Assembly (NCBI GenBank): GCA_030762175.1
Contig: CM060835.1
Coordinates: 86,206,001 to 86,270,000 of the forward strand
Source: Metallyticus violacea
Lineage: Eukaryota; Arthropoda; Insecta; Mantodea; Metallyticidae
Direction: 5' to 3'
Length of the DNA: 64,000 nucleotides
Shown: piece by piece, positions 21,421 through 31,490 of the stretch
Layout: every line of letters begins with the position of its first letter
How positions within the stretch are numbered: position 1 is the first letter of the stretch
Notes under the pieces: model-generated
The model's database searches: none
Told to the model about the DNA's origin: nothing
The model's input: only the letters and a program-made list of their open reading frames with translations
Program-made: the position numbers and the translations under genes

Positions 21421-24303
21421 CTAATCGCGCCAGCGCGAGAGAATGCTTCTACGTAATAAATGGTTAAAATCGCCAAAATAAAAACGTTGCTCGTCCTCAG
21501 CAGGGTCTAAAAGAGCGAATTTTGCTGCAACATCTGCGGCCTCATTACCTGAGAGTCCGACGTGCCCAGGCACCCAGAGCAGTGTTACCCTGACGCCAGC
21601 GTCGAAAAGGGTTAAAACTACATTCCGGACCATCTGTACAAGGGGGTGGAGGTTGTACAGATCTCTAAAACTTAAAATGGCACTCAAAGAATCGGAACAT
21701 ATAGCACTGTTCCCCAGCCCATGATCAGAAATAAATAAAACCGCTCGATAGATAGCATAAAGCTCCGCCATAAAAATAGATGTTGCAACGTTAAGACCAT
21801 ACGTAAAACTTGCCCCATTTAAAACAAAAGCGCATCCTACACCTGTGTCACATTTAGAGCCGTCGGTATAGATAAAATTCCAGCCTTTAAAAGAGGATTT
21901 GATCTCGCTAAAAGTACAACGAATAATATGTGCTGCGGTGGAAGATTTCGGACAGGACGTAAGCCCGAGATGAACGGGGGCCTCTGCTAAAATCCAGGGG
22001 GGAGAAGAAGTTTCCCCGGCTAAGAAAAAAGCAGGTAACTCAATGTCCAACTTTCGTAAAATCTCCCGAAAGCGAAAGCCAGCAGGCTTAGGAGTAAAAG
22101 ACCGAGCAGCATAAAAACGATCAAAAGACACATTAAAAAACGGCCCATTCGTGGGATGACGAGGTTGCGCAGTTAAGCGACAACCGTACGCAGCCAGTAA
22201 AACATCCCTACGATAAAACAACGGAGGTTCTCCAGACTCCGCCCATAAACTCAACACAGGACTGGTGGGGAATGCCCCAATGGCAACACGGATACCCTGG
22301 TGGTGAATCGGGTTCAGGCGGCGCAGAAAAGAAGGCCGCGCAGAGCCATAAATAACACTGCCATAATCCAATTTGGACCGGATAAGAGAGCGGTAAAAAC
22401 GTAAAAGTATAGTCCGGTCCGCTCCCCAAGATGTGTCACTTAAAACACGTAAAACACAAAGAGAACGTTCACACTTGCCTCTGAGTTGCGCTATATGCGA
22501 TGACGAGCATAATTTCCTATCAAACACCAAGCCAAGGAACCTAACTTCGTCTGCGAAAGAGAGTGCGTCTGGGCCAAGATGGAGCGAAGGTGGAGGATAC
22601 CTCTTGTGGCGCCAGAAGTTCATACAGACGGTCTTCTCTGCGGAGAAACGGAACCCGTGAGAAACACTCCAAGCGTGAAGGCGGTCGAGACAGCATTGAA
22701 GGCGGCGTTCCAAGAGACAGGTTTTCCGAGAGGAAAGGTAGATGGCAAAATCGTCTACAAATAACGACGATTGTATTCCTGGCGGTAAACACTCGGTGAT
22801 AGAGTTAATCGCAATGGCAAACAGTGTGCAGCTAAGTACCGAGCCCTGAGGTACACCGTTCTCTTGAATAAAATTAGATGATAAAACTGATCCCACGCGA
22901 ACATTAAAAACCCGGTCTTTCATAAATTCCTGAATAAAAAAGGACATACGCCCACGTATGTTCCAATCCTGAAGCGTTCGGAGGATACCGCCTCTCCAGC
23001 AAGTATCATACGCTTTCTCCAGATCAAAAAATACAGCAACCGTTTGGCACTTCCGAGTAAAACCGTCCATTATGTGGGTCGAAAGAGATACGAGATGGTC
23101 GACAGAGGAGCGGTGACGACGAAAACTGCACTGAGCGTTCGTCAATAGATGTCTGGACTCTAAACACCACATTAGCCGCCCGTTAATCATGCGTTCCAAC
23201 ACCTTGCAGACGCAGCTGGTGAGGGAAATCGGACGGTAACTGGAAGGAAGATGGGGGTCCTTTCCAGGCTTAGGTATAGGAATGACGGTGGCCAATCGCC
23301 AAGCGTTGGGAAATGTGCCATTACACCAAATAAAATTAAAAGTTCGTAATAAAAAAGCTTTGCCTTCCGCTGATAAATGCTGCAGCATAGCAACATGAAT
23401 GTCATCTGGCCCCGGTGCGCTATGTCGAGAGGTGGAAAGGGCATGCTCCAGTTCCCTGGCGGTAAAAGGAACGTTGTAGCTCTCCTGATGGTCGGAGGCA
23501 AATGAGAAACCTTTCCTCTCAACGTGCTCCCTTAATGCGCGAAAAGTAGCCGGGTAATTGGCGGAGCTCGAAACATCAGCGAAGGTTCGCCCTAAAACAT
23601 TGGCAACGTCAGTCGGAGTAGTGAGCACTCGATTTAAAATCCTAAGACCGGGTATAGGTGTAAACCTTGGTTTGCCAGCAACGCGGCGTATCCGTTCCCA
23701 AACTACGGATGAAGGCGTTGTGCGGTTAAAAGAAGAGGTAAAAGAAATCCAAGAAGCCTTTTTGCTATCCTTAATGACTTGGCGGCATTTGGCGCGAAGT
23801 TGTTTGTAGCAAATCATATTTGCAGAAGTAGGGTGGCGACGAAAATCTCGGAGAGCACCTCGGCGTGCATGCAATGCATCCCGGCATTCATCGGTCCACC
23901 AGGGAACCGGTAAGCGTCTGGGGTGACAAGACGACCGGGGAATAGCCTTATCTGCGGCTGTTATGATGACCGTACGGAGGTGCTCGATCGCGATGTCGAT
24001 AGATGGAAATTCACACCCTGAAAATTCGGCCAAAGATCGATAGAGAGGCCAATTCGCCTTTTCAATGAGCCATTTTGGCGGGCGCTGTGAATGTGCGTTT
24101 GAAGAGAGTACATGGATCTGATACGGAAAGTGGTCACTGGAATATAAATCGGAGATGACGTTCCAGGTAAAATGAACAGCAAGTGAGGCAGAACAAAAGG
24201 CTAGGTCTAAGTGAGAATAACAATGAGTGCTGTCAGAAATAAAAGTAGGATCACCAGTGTTGAGCAAAATGAGGTGTTGGCGGTTTAGGAAGTCAGCCAA
24301 CAT
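21421..24303 (-). CDS. LINE ORF2: endonuclease end, reverse transcriptase and RNase H
   Basis: An uninterrupted 960-codon ORF. Residues 1-65 are the last part of the endonuclease, with the 'SDH' catalytic triplet at 56-58. Residues about 330-650 are the reverse transcriptase: 'YRPISL' at 355, 'FFDLEKAYD' at 425-433 with catalytic Asp427, 'GVPQGSVLS' at 483-491, and 'FVDDF' at 515-519 with both catalytic Asp. Residues about 808-930 are RNase H with all acidic residues kept: Asp814 (YTDGS), Glu847, Asp871 and Asp924 (GNEAAD), preceded by 'VPGHVG'. The protein would nick target DNA, prime on it, copy the element RNA and remove the template. The first ATG is not the natural start; the same frame extends upstream into the endonuclease core ('GDFNAHHPLWGS') before a frameshift. 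It ends early at a nonsense TAG. Shadow ORFs on both strands were ignored. Confidence 0.95.
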   Translation of the reverse strand: MLADFLNRQHLILLNTGDPTFISDSTHCYSHLDLAFCSASLAVHFTWNVISDLYSSDHFPYQIHVLSSNAHSQRPPKWLIEKANWPLYRSLAEFSGCEFPSIDIAIEHLRTVIITAADKAIPRSSCHPRRLPVPWWTDECRDALHARRGALRDFRRHPTSANMICYKQLRAKCRQVIKDSKKASWISFTSSFNRTTPSSVVWERIRRVAGKPRFTPIPGLRILNRVLTTPTDVANVLGRTFADVSSSANYPATFRALREHVERKGFSFASDHQESYNVPFTARELEHALSTSRHSAPGPDDIHVAMLQHLSAEGKAFLLRTFNFIWCNGTFPNAWRLATVIPIPKPGKDPHLPSSYRPISLTSCVCKVLERMINGRLMWCLESRHLLTNAQCSFRRHRSSVDHLVSLSTHIMDGFTRKCQTVAVFFDLEKAYDTCWRGGILRTLQDWNIRGRMSFFIQEFMKDRVFNVRVGSVLSSNFIQENGVPQGSVLSCTLFAIAINSITECLPPGIQSSLFVDDFAIYLSSRKTCLLERRLQCCLDRLHAWSVSHGFRFSAEKTVCMNFWRHKRYPPPSLHLGPDALSFADEVRFLGLVFDRKLCSSSHIAQLRGKCERSLCVLRVLSDTSWGADRTILLRFYRSLIRSKLDYGSVIYGSARPSFLRRLNPIHHQGIRVAIGAFPTSPVLSLWAESGEPPLFYRRDVLLAAYGCRLTAQPRHPTNGPFFNVSFDRFYAARSFTPKPAGFRFREILRKLDIELPAFFLAGETSSPPWILAEAPVHLGLTSCPKSSTAAHIIRCTFSEIKSSFKGWNFIYTDGSKCDTGVGCAFVLNGASFTYGLNVATSIFMAELYAIYRAVLFISDHGLGNSAICSDSLSAILSFRDLYNLHPLVQMVRNVVLTLFDAGVRVTLLWVPGHVGLSGNEAADVAAKFALLDPAEDEQRFYFGDFNHLLRRSILSRWRD

Positions 24304-24765
24304 GCTACCCCTTGCACACTCCGAGTTGGAACCCCACAGGGGATGGTGCGCATTAAAGTCCCCCAGAAGTAGGAGGGGGGCGGTAGCTGAGATAAAAGAT
24401 TATCCAGATCAACTGTTGCCACAGTGGCAGAAGGAGGCAAGTATACAGTACAAACTGAAAAACTTAAGCCTGACAAGTGGACTGTAGCTGCAACAGCTTG
24501 TAAAGGCGTCTGGAGATTAAGTGAAGCACTGTAAACGTCATCTCGGATTAAAATGAATACTCCGCCATGCGCGGGGGTGCCGTCCTCGGGAGGAAGATCA
24601 TACCTCACCGAACTGTATCCGCGGAGAGTGAAGGAATCCTGTGGTCGAAGTTTAGTCTCTTGACTCTTGAAGACACACAATCGATGAGTCAGACGATCGT
24701 AAAAGTAACTCCAAGTCAGGTCTTCGACTGCGGAGTCCACGCACATTCCATGAAAGGATAGCCAT
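24304..24765 (-). pseudogene. LINE ORF2 N-terminal endonuclease segment, frameshifted
   Basis: ORF2 begins at the ATG at 24765-24763 ('MAILSWNVRGLRSRR'), the usual start of an apurinic/apyrimidinic-type endonuclease. The catalytic Glu follows in 'IVCLQE', but the frame breaks at a 7-base tandem repeat (ctcttga twice, 24657-24670). A second shift lies in a run of six G (24375-24380 on the plus strand), after which 'GDFNAHHPLW' follows in the frame of the long ORF. With these two small indels ignored, the endonuclease motifs (E in LQE, GDFNAHH, SDH) are all present. Confidence 0.85.
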
Positions 24766-24803
24766 TATTAAAATTATATAAAATAAATAAAAAATTAACC
24801 ACA

Positions 24804-26093
24804 TTACTTTTTATTCGGTCCAGGACGAATCAGGCGTCCCTTTTTTAATCGCGTGGGACTCGGTGATTTTGCCGGAGCAGGCACATCCTGCTCCATCACA
24901 TCCTCAGATGGAGGGCTCTCCCGCTTCCAAAACCTGGAATCGGTTGGAGGTGGAAAGAGGCGGTGACGGCGACCGCCTAGCGGGCTTGCTCCCGTATCCA
25001 TCATGGGAACTCGATCTCCGAGGTGGAGAAGGGCTCGATCTCTGCTTCTTGTCAGTGGAGGATTTCATAAAATCAGTACGAGTGTAAGAATTCTTAAATT
25101 TGATAGCCGGAGCATCGAAAACAATAGGCTTGGGCTTGGCTGGAGAACGTTTAGCGGAACTCGATGCACTAGGGACCTTTGTGAAAACCAAGTCACAAGT
25201 CTGCGTGCTGCTATCTCGCTTCTGGATAGGGTTTGAAGCTACAGCGCTGTACGTACCGGTCTTAGGTATCACAGGTTGTCGAGATTGGAATCGTTTCCGG
25301 GCCTCACTGAAGGAGAGTTTTTCCTTCACCCGGATCTCCTGGATGCAGCGCTCTTCTTGATAGCGAGGACAATTGCGGGACGAAGCTGGATGGTCACCGC
25401 GGCAGTTCACACAGACGGAGGAGATGGACAGGCTCCTTCGTGACTTTCTGTACCGCAAGTGCTACAGGTGGCATGAGCACTCTTACACGACATGCGAGTG
25501 TGGCCGAAGCGTTGACATTGAAAGCATGGCATGGGGCTAGGGATATATGGGCGCACCTCTATAACCTCATAACCAGCTTTGATCCTGTGCGGTAACTCGA
25601 CTCGGTTAAAAGTGAGGAAGAGAGTGCGGGTGGGTTGCACTTCACCTTCCTTCTTCGCCTGTACACGGTACACTGATGTGACTCCTTGGTCTTCCAGACA
25701 ACCCTGGATCTCCGAATCAGACATGCCATCGAGAACATTGGTAGTTATAACTCCTCGCGACGAGTTGAGAGTTCGGTGTTGCTCAACACGGATCGGGTAT
25801 CCGTGGAGTATCGTCGCCTTGAGCAATGAGTTAGTTTGTGACATTGCTTGTGTCTCCACCAACCAAGAACCATTTCGAAGTCGTGTACAAGACTTAACAG
25901 GTCCAGAAATGCTATCAATTCCTTTCTGAATAATAAATGGGTTCACTTGAATAAAAGACTGGCCTTCTTCAGTTCTACTAGTAACTAAGTAACGAGGGTA
26001 AGACGGCTCTGTTACTTCTCTTACATCCACTCTTTTACGTTATATTTGAATAGATGGGTTATTGTTTACCATAGCGTTTTCATCCTCCACCAT
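24804..26093 (-). pseudogene. LINE ORF1, RNA-binding gag-like protein, broken
   Basis: Likely start at the ATG at 26093-26091, with an in-frame TAA at about 26041-26043. The main 207-codon frame (26030-25407) follows, with basic residues and, at its end, two knuckles 'CFQCQRFGHTRMSC' and 'CSTCGTESHEGAC'. After a shift near 25410 the next frame (to 24904) begins with the third knuckle 'CVNCRGDHPASSRNC', then a Lys/Arg/Ser/Pro-rich tail ('RSPSPP', 'KSPSPTR'). Another shift near 24920 joins the last segment, which ends 'RPGPNKK' at 24804. Three CCHC knuckles plus a basic tail are typical of ORF1 in I and Jockey elements, which coats the RNA. The stop lies 38 bases before the ORF2 ATG. Confidence 0.85.
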
Positions 26094-26513
26094 TACACCT
26101 GTCTCCGATGGCAGGCTACTTCCTGGGCGCCACCCCGGCTCAGGTGACCGGTCCTGGCCTAGACAAAGTCATCTCAGGGTCAAACCTCCCGGATCCAGAC
26201 AGAGGTACCCAATTGCCTACAGGAAGTTCGCAGCTCATGCAATGGCCCTTCCCCGGGCCTGGCCTTTACCAGGGGATACGCTCACGCCCTACATGATGGC
26301 CCAGTGCTGGGAGTCACGCCATTACCCAGTCACATTTTAACCGTGTCAAACACGGGGGCATCCTTCAGACTAAAAGCAGGGAGGTATAAAAGATAAAATT
26401 AAAATGGAGACGAAATAAAAAGGTGTCAAACGCGCTAAGCGCGGACCTATGGGAGCAGCTCGGGTGCCTCGGGGTCGCTACGCCCCGTAACCAAAAAATT
26501 GGGCCCCTGAGGG
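26094..26513 (-). promoter_or_regulatory. LINE 5' leader, probable internal promoter region
   Basis: About 420 bases from the 5' target duplication to the ORF1 ATG. Visibly richer in G and C than the surrounding DNA, with 'cccggggaagggcc' and 'gtagcgaccccgag'. I-type elements start transcription from an internal promoter at their first base; this is assumed by family, and no motif was proven. Confidence 0.5.
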
Positions 26514-26526
26514 GGTATCGAAGTTG

Positions 26527-26561
26527 GTGGTAGCCATATTGAGCACCTTCTGTATTTGATT
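26527..26561 (+). pseudogene. IS630/Tc1-like transposase C-terminal relic, right part
   Basis: Directly after the right copy of the 13-bp duplication, 'GGSHIEHLL' continues the reading started before the LINE ('RYTKGIEV' on the left). IS630/Tc1-like transposases end with C-I-x-x-x-G-G-H-F-E-H-L-L. This confirms that the LINE split the relic. Confidence 0.8.
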
Positions 26562-26660
26562 AAAACGCTGTTTACTTCTTTCTTAGCTTTAGTGATCCAT
26601 ACTGCCTACATTCTCCTTCACATCTCAAAGACGCTAGCAAGTAAACAAAGCGATTCTGGA

Positions 26661-27000
26661 TATGAGTTTATTAACATGGTCACATTACTCATTTATCTAT
26701 CACTGAGCCTTGAAATATATATATTTTTACACCCGGTATATTGACGATATTACCAGAATATAGCAATAAAAGTAGTTTTCAATTTTGTAGCAAATGGGAT
26801 ACCCTCAAATACTCGATTTTTGCTAACGACTATGAGTTTACACAGATGATCACATAGTACCCATATACCTATCATCGAGCCTTGTAACATGTACTTTTTA
26901 TATTGACGGTATTACCAGAATATGGCAATCAGAACTAGTTTGCAGTTTTATAGCAAATGACATATCATTAAATACTCTATTCTTTGCTGAGGACTAAGTT
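26661..27000 (+). repeat. Tandem repeat, 170-bp period, two units and part of a third
   Basis: 'tatgagttta' occurs at 26661 and 26831, exactly 170 apart. Further shared blocks in order are 'ctatca.cgagcctt', 'atattgacg.tattacc', 'agaatat.gcaat', 'ttttgtagcaaatg' and 'tttgctga'. A weakly matching third unit starts near 26992. Looks like a remnant of a satellite-type array. Confidence 0.8.
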
Positions 27001-27036
27001 GTATGTACAACATCACATGATAACTTACAGAGAGTT

Positions 27037-27620
27037 GTGTATAAACTAAGGTGTATAACTGCACAACATGATTTTAACATATCAACAAAAAAGACAAAAG
27101 TAATGGGATTTCGAGGAAACACTCCTCTCAGAACAAATATTGTTAATAACAATGAACAAATGAAACAAGTAAATAAATTTAATTACTTGGGTTGTAATAG
27201 AGCTTATGGCTATGTTAAATTACACAAAATCCAGCGACTATTAGGCACAATTAAAATAACACCTGTAGGAAAAGTTATTAGAGAGAAAAAATTTACAAAG
27301 TTTTAGCCAAACCATCACAGTTCTATGACTCAGAAACATGGTCTCTAAAACAAAGCAAAACAATGGATAGATGCTGCTGCTGAGACCATTAGCTGGATAA
27401 TAATAAGTTAATTCGGATATCTGTGAAGAACTTGGAATCACAAGCATCATAGAAAAAATCGATAAATACATAAGAATGTAAAGAATGCACTCCAATCGTA
27501 TCCCCAAAATAGTAAATTACTATAAACCTACAGGACGACAAGATATTGGACACCCCCGAAAGAGATGGAAATACCAATTTCAATAAAAATCGTATGTTAT
27601 GTGGAGACGGAACCGGCCTT
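27037..27620 (+). pseudogene. LINE reverse-transcriptase thumb/C-terminal relic
   Basis: 'ISTKKTKVMGFRGNTPLR' (about 27073-27130) and 'NKFNYLGCN' match the region after the polymerase palm of a common arthropod LINE type (usually K-T-K-V-M-x-F-x-G ... F-K-Y-L-G). Then in other frames come 'FYDSETWSLKQSKTMDR', 'PLAG', 'RIPKIVNYY' and 'GRQDIGHPRKRWK' (usually G-R-R-D-x-G-R-P-x-K-R-W). Decayed, with several frameshifts. Confidence 0.75.
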
Positions 27621-29199
27621 ATGGTCTATATAGTTGTATATGATGATCAGTTGAAAACATACACAATTTACATTATAATACTCAACGATTTTCTCTAACT
27701 TTTCTGTTGTAAAACTTTGCCCTTTGTCAGAACTATTTTACTAACGGAAAAATAACTTTCTATGGATACCGAAATAATGGGTGCATATTTAATTGTGGTA
27801 ACATTTTCTATGGTGATTTCTTTAGGGAGAAGTAATCACACGTAATGCTTAGAATGTGAAATCCGGGGTTTCTTTTTAATACATTTACCCATGTATCTCT
27901 AACCTTAGCCCAACCTTTCCTACTGCACTTTGAACTTTCACTTCTGCTTCCTTTACTGCTGACAGATGTTGCATGGTGAATTCTTTCGTTCTATTTTGTC
28001 ATTTACTTACCTCTTTGCAGCAATGCTGGCATAATATACTTTTACCATCTTAGATTAATTTTGGAGACTGCTGAATCAGCGTGCTTCTGCTTCTGTTTGC
28101 CTTTTCTTTCCGTATTACGCAGTTTATTCACAGTTAAATCAAATGTAAATTACCACTACTAGAAAAAGAATTGCGTTATTCCCTCAACACGTGTATCATG
28201 CGGTTCGACTCGTCCGACTGGCAAAATTCGTCAATATATAAAATGTTACAAGGATCGATGGAATGTAGATGGGTACCAGGGTTCATAGGCTCGACTCTCT
28301 AACCCCCTCACCAAACGCATCAGAAAATCCAAGGTCTCGCAAGGACACTGTTCTTATGTTTTTGCTACTAGAGCTAGAACTACTCTCTATTCGTCCTTGT
28401 GACAATGTCACGTGAGGTAACGTCACTAATATGCCTGTGTGCAATCAAGTACAACATAGTAGCAATGCATGCAAAGAAAGTAGTTCCATGTTAGTAATCG
28501 AAATTTGAGAATGGGTTCAGTAATAAATGACATGTACTATAAAATATTTATGATTTGAATTTAATTACTATTGACTTAATGAAATTTAATTTCAAAGGTG
28601 CACATTGATGCGCTACAATTCCCAAGATGCAGCTCGCTTGATTTAATGGTTGTTTAAACAAGGCAAGGCACAAGCAGTTTGCGCTTGTTAACGTTAGCAT
28701 TGACGCTAACGAATCATGTGGCAAGAAAACAATTATTTTAAACTAGATTTAAGTTCTGCGAAAAATAACCGGCACTCGCAATAAAGTAGCAAACCTAACC
28801 TCACAATTTACCGGTCTCTTGTCATTGCGTCACTCACACTTGCCACGTGTTTCTGAAAATTGGGCAGTATTTCTGGCGCATATTGCGCAAGGATGCTTTA
28901 TGTTTGTTGACATTAGGATCACTCTAAGAGTGAACACATAATATTTTACGATACCTTTGCACCCATCCTACGTCGCAAGCCCGAGACAGTTTCTCTACTC
29001 CTTGCTGTGAATACATTGACCTTTTGGCCAACTGTTGAATATCAAATAAACTAAACTGCATATTGCATTCTAGTGAACTATTTGGATGCCAGTTATCTTC
29101 AAAATATCTAATTAAATAAACTAAAGATGGCATACAGACACTTTTACTTCCGCTTATTACCACATGCGTACTTTTCTCATCCAAACATTAACCATGTGT
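27621..29199. other. No recognisable gene
   Basis: Mixed AT-rich sequence. A minus-strand ORF of 86 codons at 28924-29184 has no recognisable domain. The phrase 'ggaatgtagatgggtaccagg' near 28259 loosely resembles 18903. Confidence 0.45.
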
Positions 29200-29244
29200 G
29201 ATGCATCAGCAGTAAAAACGGGCGTTAAACACTATTAAAAAAAT
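29200..29244 (+). mobile_element. SINE family B, 3' fragment
   Basis: 'agtaaaaacgggcgttaaac' with 'actatt' and an A run is the family B tail seen in full at 61689-61977. The rest is absent. Confidence 0.65.
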
Positions 29245-29889
29245 CACCCAAGCACACAACTAACAATTTCTTAGAAAAGATAAGTTGCTCAAGAAGATTG
29301 TTGTGCGCAGGCGCAATATGTTCTTTCTCTCTCGCTGAACAGCTTTCTCTTTCCCACAATAGCGGATTCCACATACCGTGCACGAGATTTCCTTACTCAA
29401 CTGCTCAACAAAACCGTAATTACATGGACTCATGAAGAAAAACTTCACACTTCATGATACAGTCTTGCTGTCTCCATTTGCGGCCACTTTCCAATTCAGT
29501 TAGAATGTTCGGATCCCAGCGAGCACACACTTTAGAAATATTAAGTACCATGTTTAAAATATGGTTACTTTCAGACTTTCAATATTGCATACTTGGTCAT
29601 TGCTAAAAGCAGTGATTACAGCACTGTTGCCATTACTTTTCGAATGCCATAGTACAAATATTTGGACCCGTAAATAATTCTAAGAGTTCAACATATTTCA
29701 GTAACTCAGCTTTCTTGAGGTCAGCGGGAGTTTAATGTGATACTGCAATATTTTTTCTCAGAGATACTGCTATATATCCAATCTTTGTATTGTTTTTCCC
29801 CGCACGCGGACCGGCTCGGCAGCCGATAGCACAAGGCACAGCTGCCCATATCCAGAGCGCATGCAATCGGCAAAGCCTGAAAACGTGCT

Positions 29890-30210
29890 TGCATGCTGAA
29901 AACTTTCACGTTTACTGCAAGACAAGCATTATAACGCATAAACAAATTGCGATTAACACGTTGCAGCATTACCTCTGCCCATATATTGATTTGCAGTTCG
30001 TCAAATGTTCAGGGATTTATTTTACAGACCCTGTCCCATTAAATAATGATAAAAAAAATCAGAGGGCGATAAGTCCGGGGAACGAGGAGATCACAATCTT
30101 GTAATCAAATACATAAACAGTTGCAAGTAATGAAGTGTAATGTAAGCTGTATGGGAGTGTGGCTCCGTCTTGCTGAAACACACCGTTCTTTTGTTCTTCC
30201 TCCATTAATT
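29890..30210 (-). pseudogene. IS630/Tc1-like transposase relic
   Basis: On the minus strand: 'VFQQDGA' at about 30165-30185 (second catalytic Asp region, Asp present), then 'SPDLSPSDFF' spread over frames near 30070-30045, and 'LQRVNRNLFMRYNACL' at 29966-29919, the C-terminal helix that usually precedes 'GGHFQH'. Several frameshifts. Same family as the relics at 37.1-37.6 and 58.1-58.4 kb. Confidence 0.65.
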
Positions 30211-30879
30211 GAAGACTAAGGTTCTGATGGTGAGCATTGTTTCACGAAACCAAATCGTCTAGCCCATACACGGATCTTAGTTTCATATACAAGTTGAGAA
30301 TTTTCTACCACCCAAAAAACAATTATTTGGACTGTTCACTTAGTTGTTTAAGTAAAATCATGACTCGTCCAACTAACTGCAATTGTAGATATCCGTCATG
30401 TACAGACTGCAGAAACCTGTTGCAAAAACGCAATTCTCCTTCCCTTTAGTAACCTTTCGTGGTGATTGTTTTAATTGAGCAGCGATATCTTCCTCTGTTA
30501 ACGATTTTCTTGTTCAACACCGACACTGTCGTTTTGAATTTAAGCACTGTAAATATAGATCTAACAGGTAGATGAACTTATTGATATTCTGCTCTACACT
30601 GAGCAGCTGATTAGTAAATGCAAATGATCTGTTCCATGTTAAATCTTTGAACTATGGCAAACAGAGAAATGAAATGCAACAAAACAGCAACTCCTCGCTG
30701 TTCCGAAACTTTACACGCACTAACTGTCCTTATCAGCTGGCAATGCGCGTTCTTGACTGCCGGTGTGTGCAGCTGAGACCTGCCAGCTTTGGATCCGGTC
30801 CGCGTATGGGGATGCGGTATATTGTTAAAATGCAGCTGGATTAAAAGTAATTTATTCCAAATTAACTCATCTAAAATAG
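30211..30879. other. No recognisable gene
   Basis: May hold the older 5' part of the neighbouring transposase relic, but no motif is readable. ORFs at 30237-30449 and 30611-30982 show no domain. Confidence 0.4.
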
Positions 30880-31490
30880 TACACACCGTGTCGCTGAGGT
30901 TGTTAGAGGCGGGTTTAATGACGTGGGTTATCTTGTTCCTAATGTGAAGAAAGTATTTGTGAAAGATTCCATTAGGTTTCAAAATTTTCGTGAACTGCTT
31001 CCTTTTTTTCCCCTTACTTCTTCATCAAATTACAAGCAGATTAGGTTCGTGGCTGGAGGTTTACCACATTACCTAAAAAGTTTCACTGTACTGAAAACAG
31101 TGTTTGCTTTCTTAAATGCGGATGATGCAACCAGCATTGCGATAGCTGAGGAATATACCGAGAAAAAGATTCGGTACATTTCTCTAAATTGACAGAAATT
31201 ACGTATAACACAATTACAGGTACGAAATAATTCCTGGCAGTTTTCACTATCTCTGATGCATCAAGTTTCTGTGGAGTGTTGTTAAATTTTTATTCCATAA
31301 GATATTAGAGAAAATTCCCGGTTACAAATCAATCTAAAACAAAAGAGGAACTAACAGAAGAGATACTATGTTTTTTATCATGCGATGTTGAAAGAACATT
31401 TTCAAAGTATAAAACATTCTTTACTGATAGACAAAGACTTCTCACAAGAAAACTGTAAGATAACTTCTCTTGTCTGCAGTAACAGACTTG
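30880..31490 (+). pseudogene. hAT transposase C-terminal half, relic
   Basis: An 89-codon ORF at 30923-31192 contains 'KKVFVKDSIRFQNFRELL' and a later 'NADDATSIAIAEEYTEK', the layout of the segment before the dimerisation domain in a common arthropod hAT group (usually K-V-F-x-K-A-P-x-R-V-x-x-F-K-x-L ... S-I-x-x-A-Q-E). At about 31380-31460, in another frame, is 'CDVERTFSKYKTFFTDRQR', the start of the hAT dimerisation helix with the Glu-Arg pair kept. The N-terminal finger and first catalytic Asp are not visible. Confidence 0.7.

Larger units (their letters stand above)
20577..26513 (-). mobile_element. Near-complete I-type non-LTR retrotransposon (LINE), 5.94 kb
   Basis: Bounded by the identical 13-mer ggtatcgaagttg at 20564-20576 and 26514-26526, which is a target-site duplication. 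On the minus strand the order is: GC-rich 5' leader (26513-26094), ORF1 with Cys-His knuckles, a short gap of about 38 bases, ORF2 with apurinic-like endonuclease, reverse transcriptase, RNase H and a terminal Cys-His motif, then a 3' region ending in AT-rich CAT repeats. The presence of RNase H places it in the I superfamily. Only a handful of lesions are seen (stops or indels near 26041, 25410, 24920, 24660, 24378 and 21421), so it is inactive but young relative to its surroundings. It interrupts an older transposase relic. Confidence 0.93.

Noticed and set aside
22208..22799. Several overlapping ORFs on both strands inside the LINE
   Set aside because: Shadow frames of ORF2; the 960-codon frame carries all the domain motifs.
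25579..25929. 116-codon plus ORF
   Set aside because: Antisense shadow of LINE ORF1.
26661..27000. CRISPR-like repeat array
   Set aside because: The 170-bp units are adjacent, without spacers, and diverged; the context is eukaryotic.
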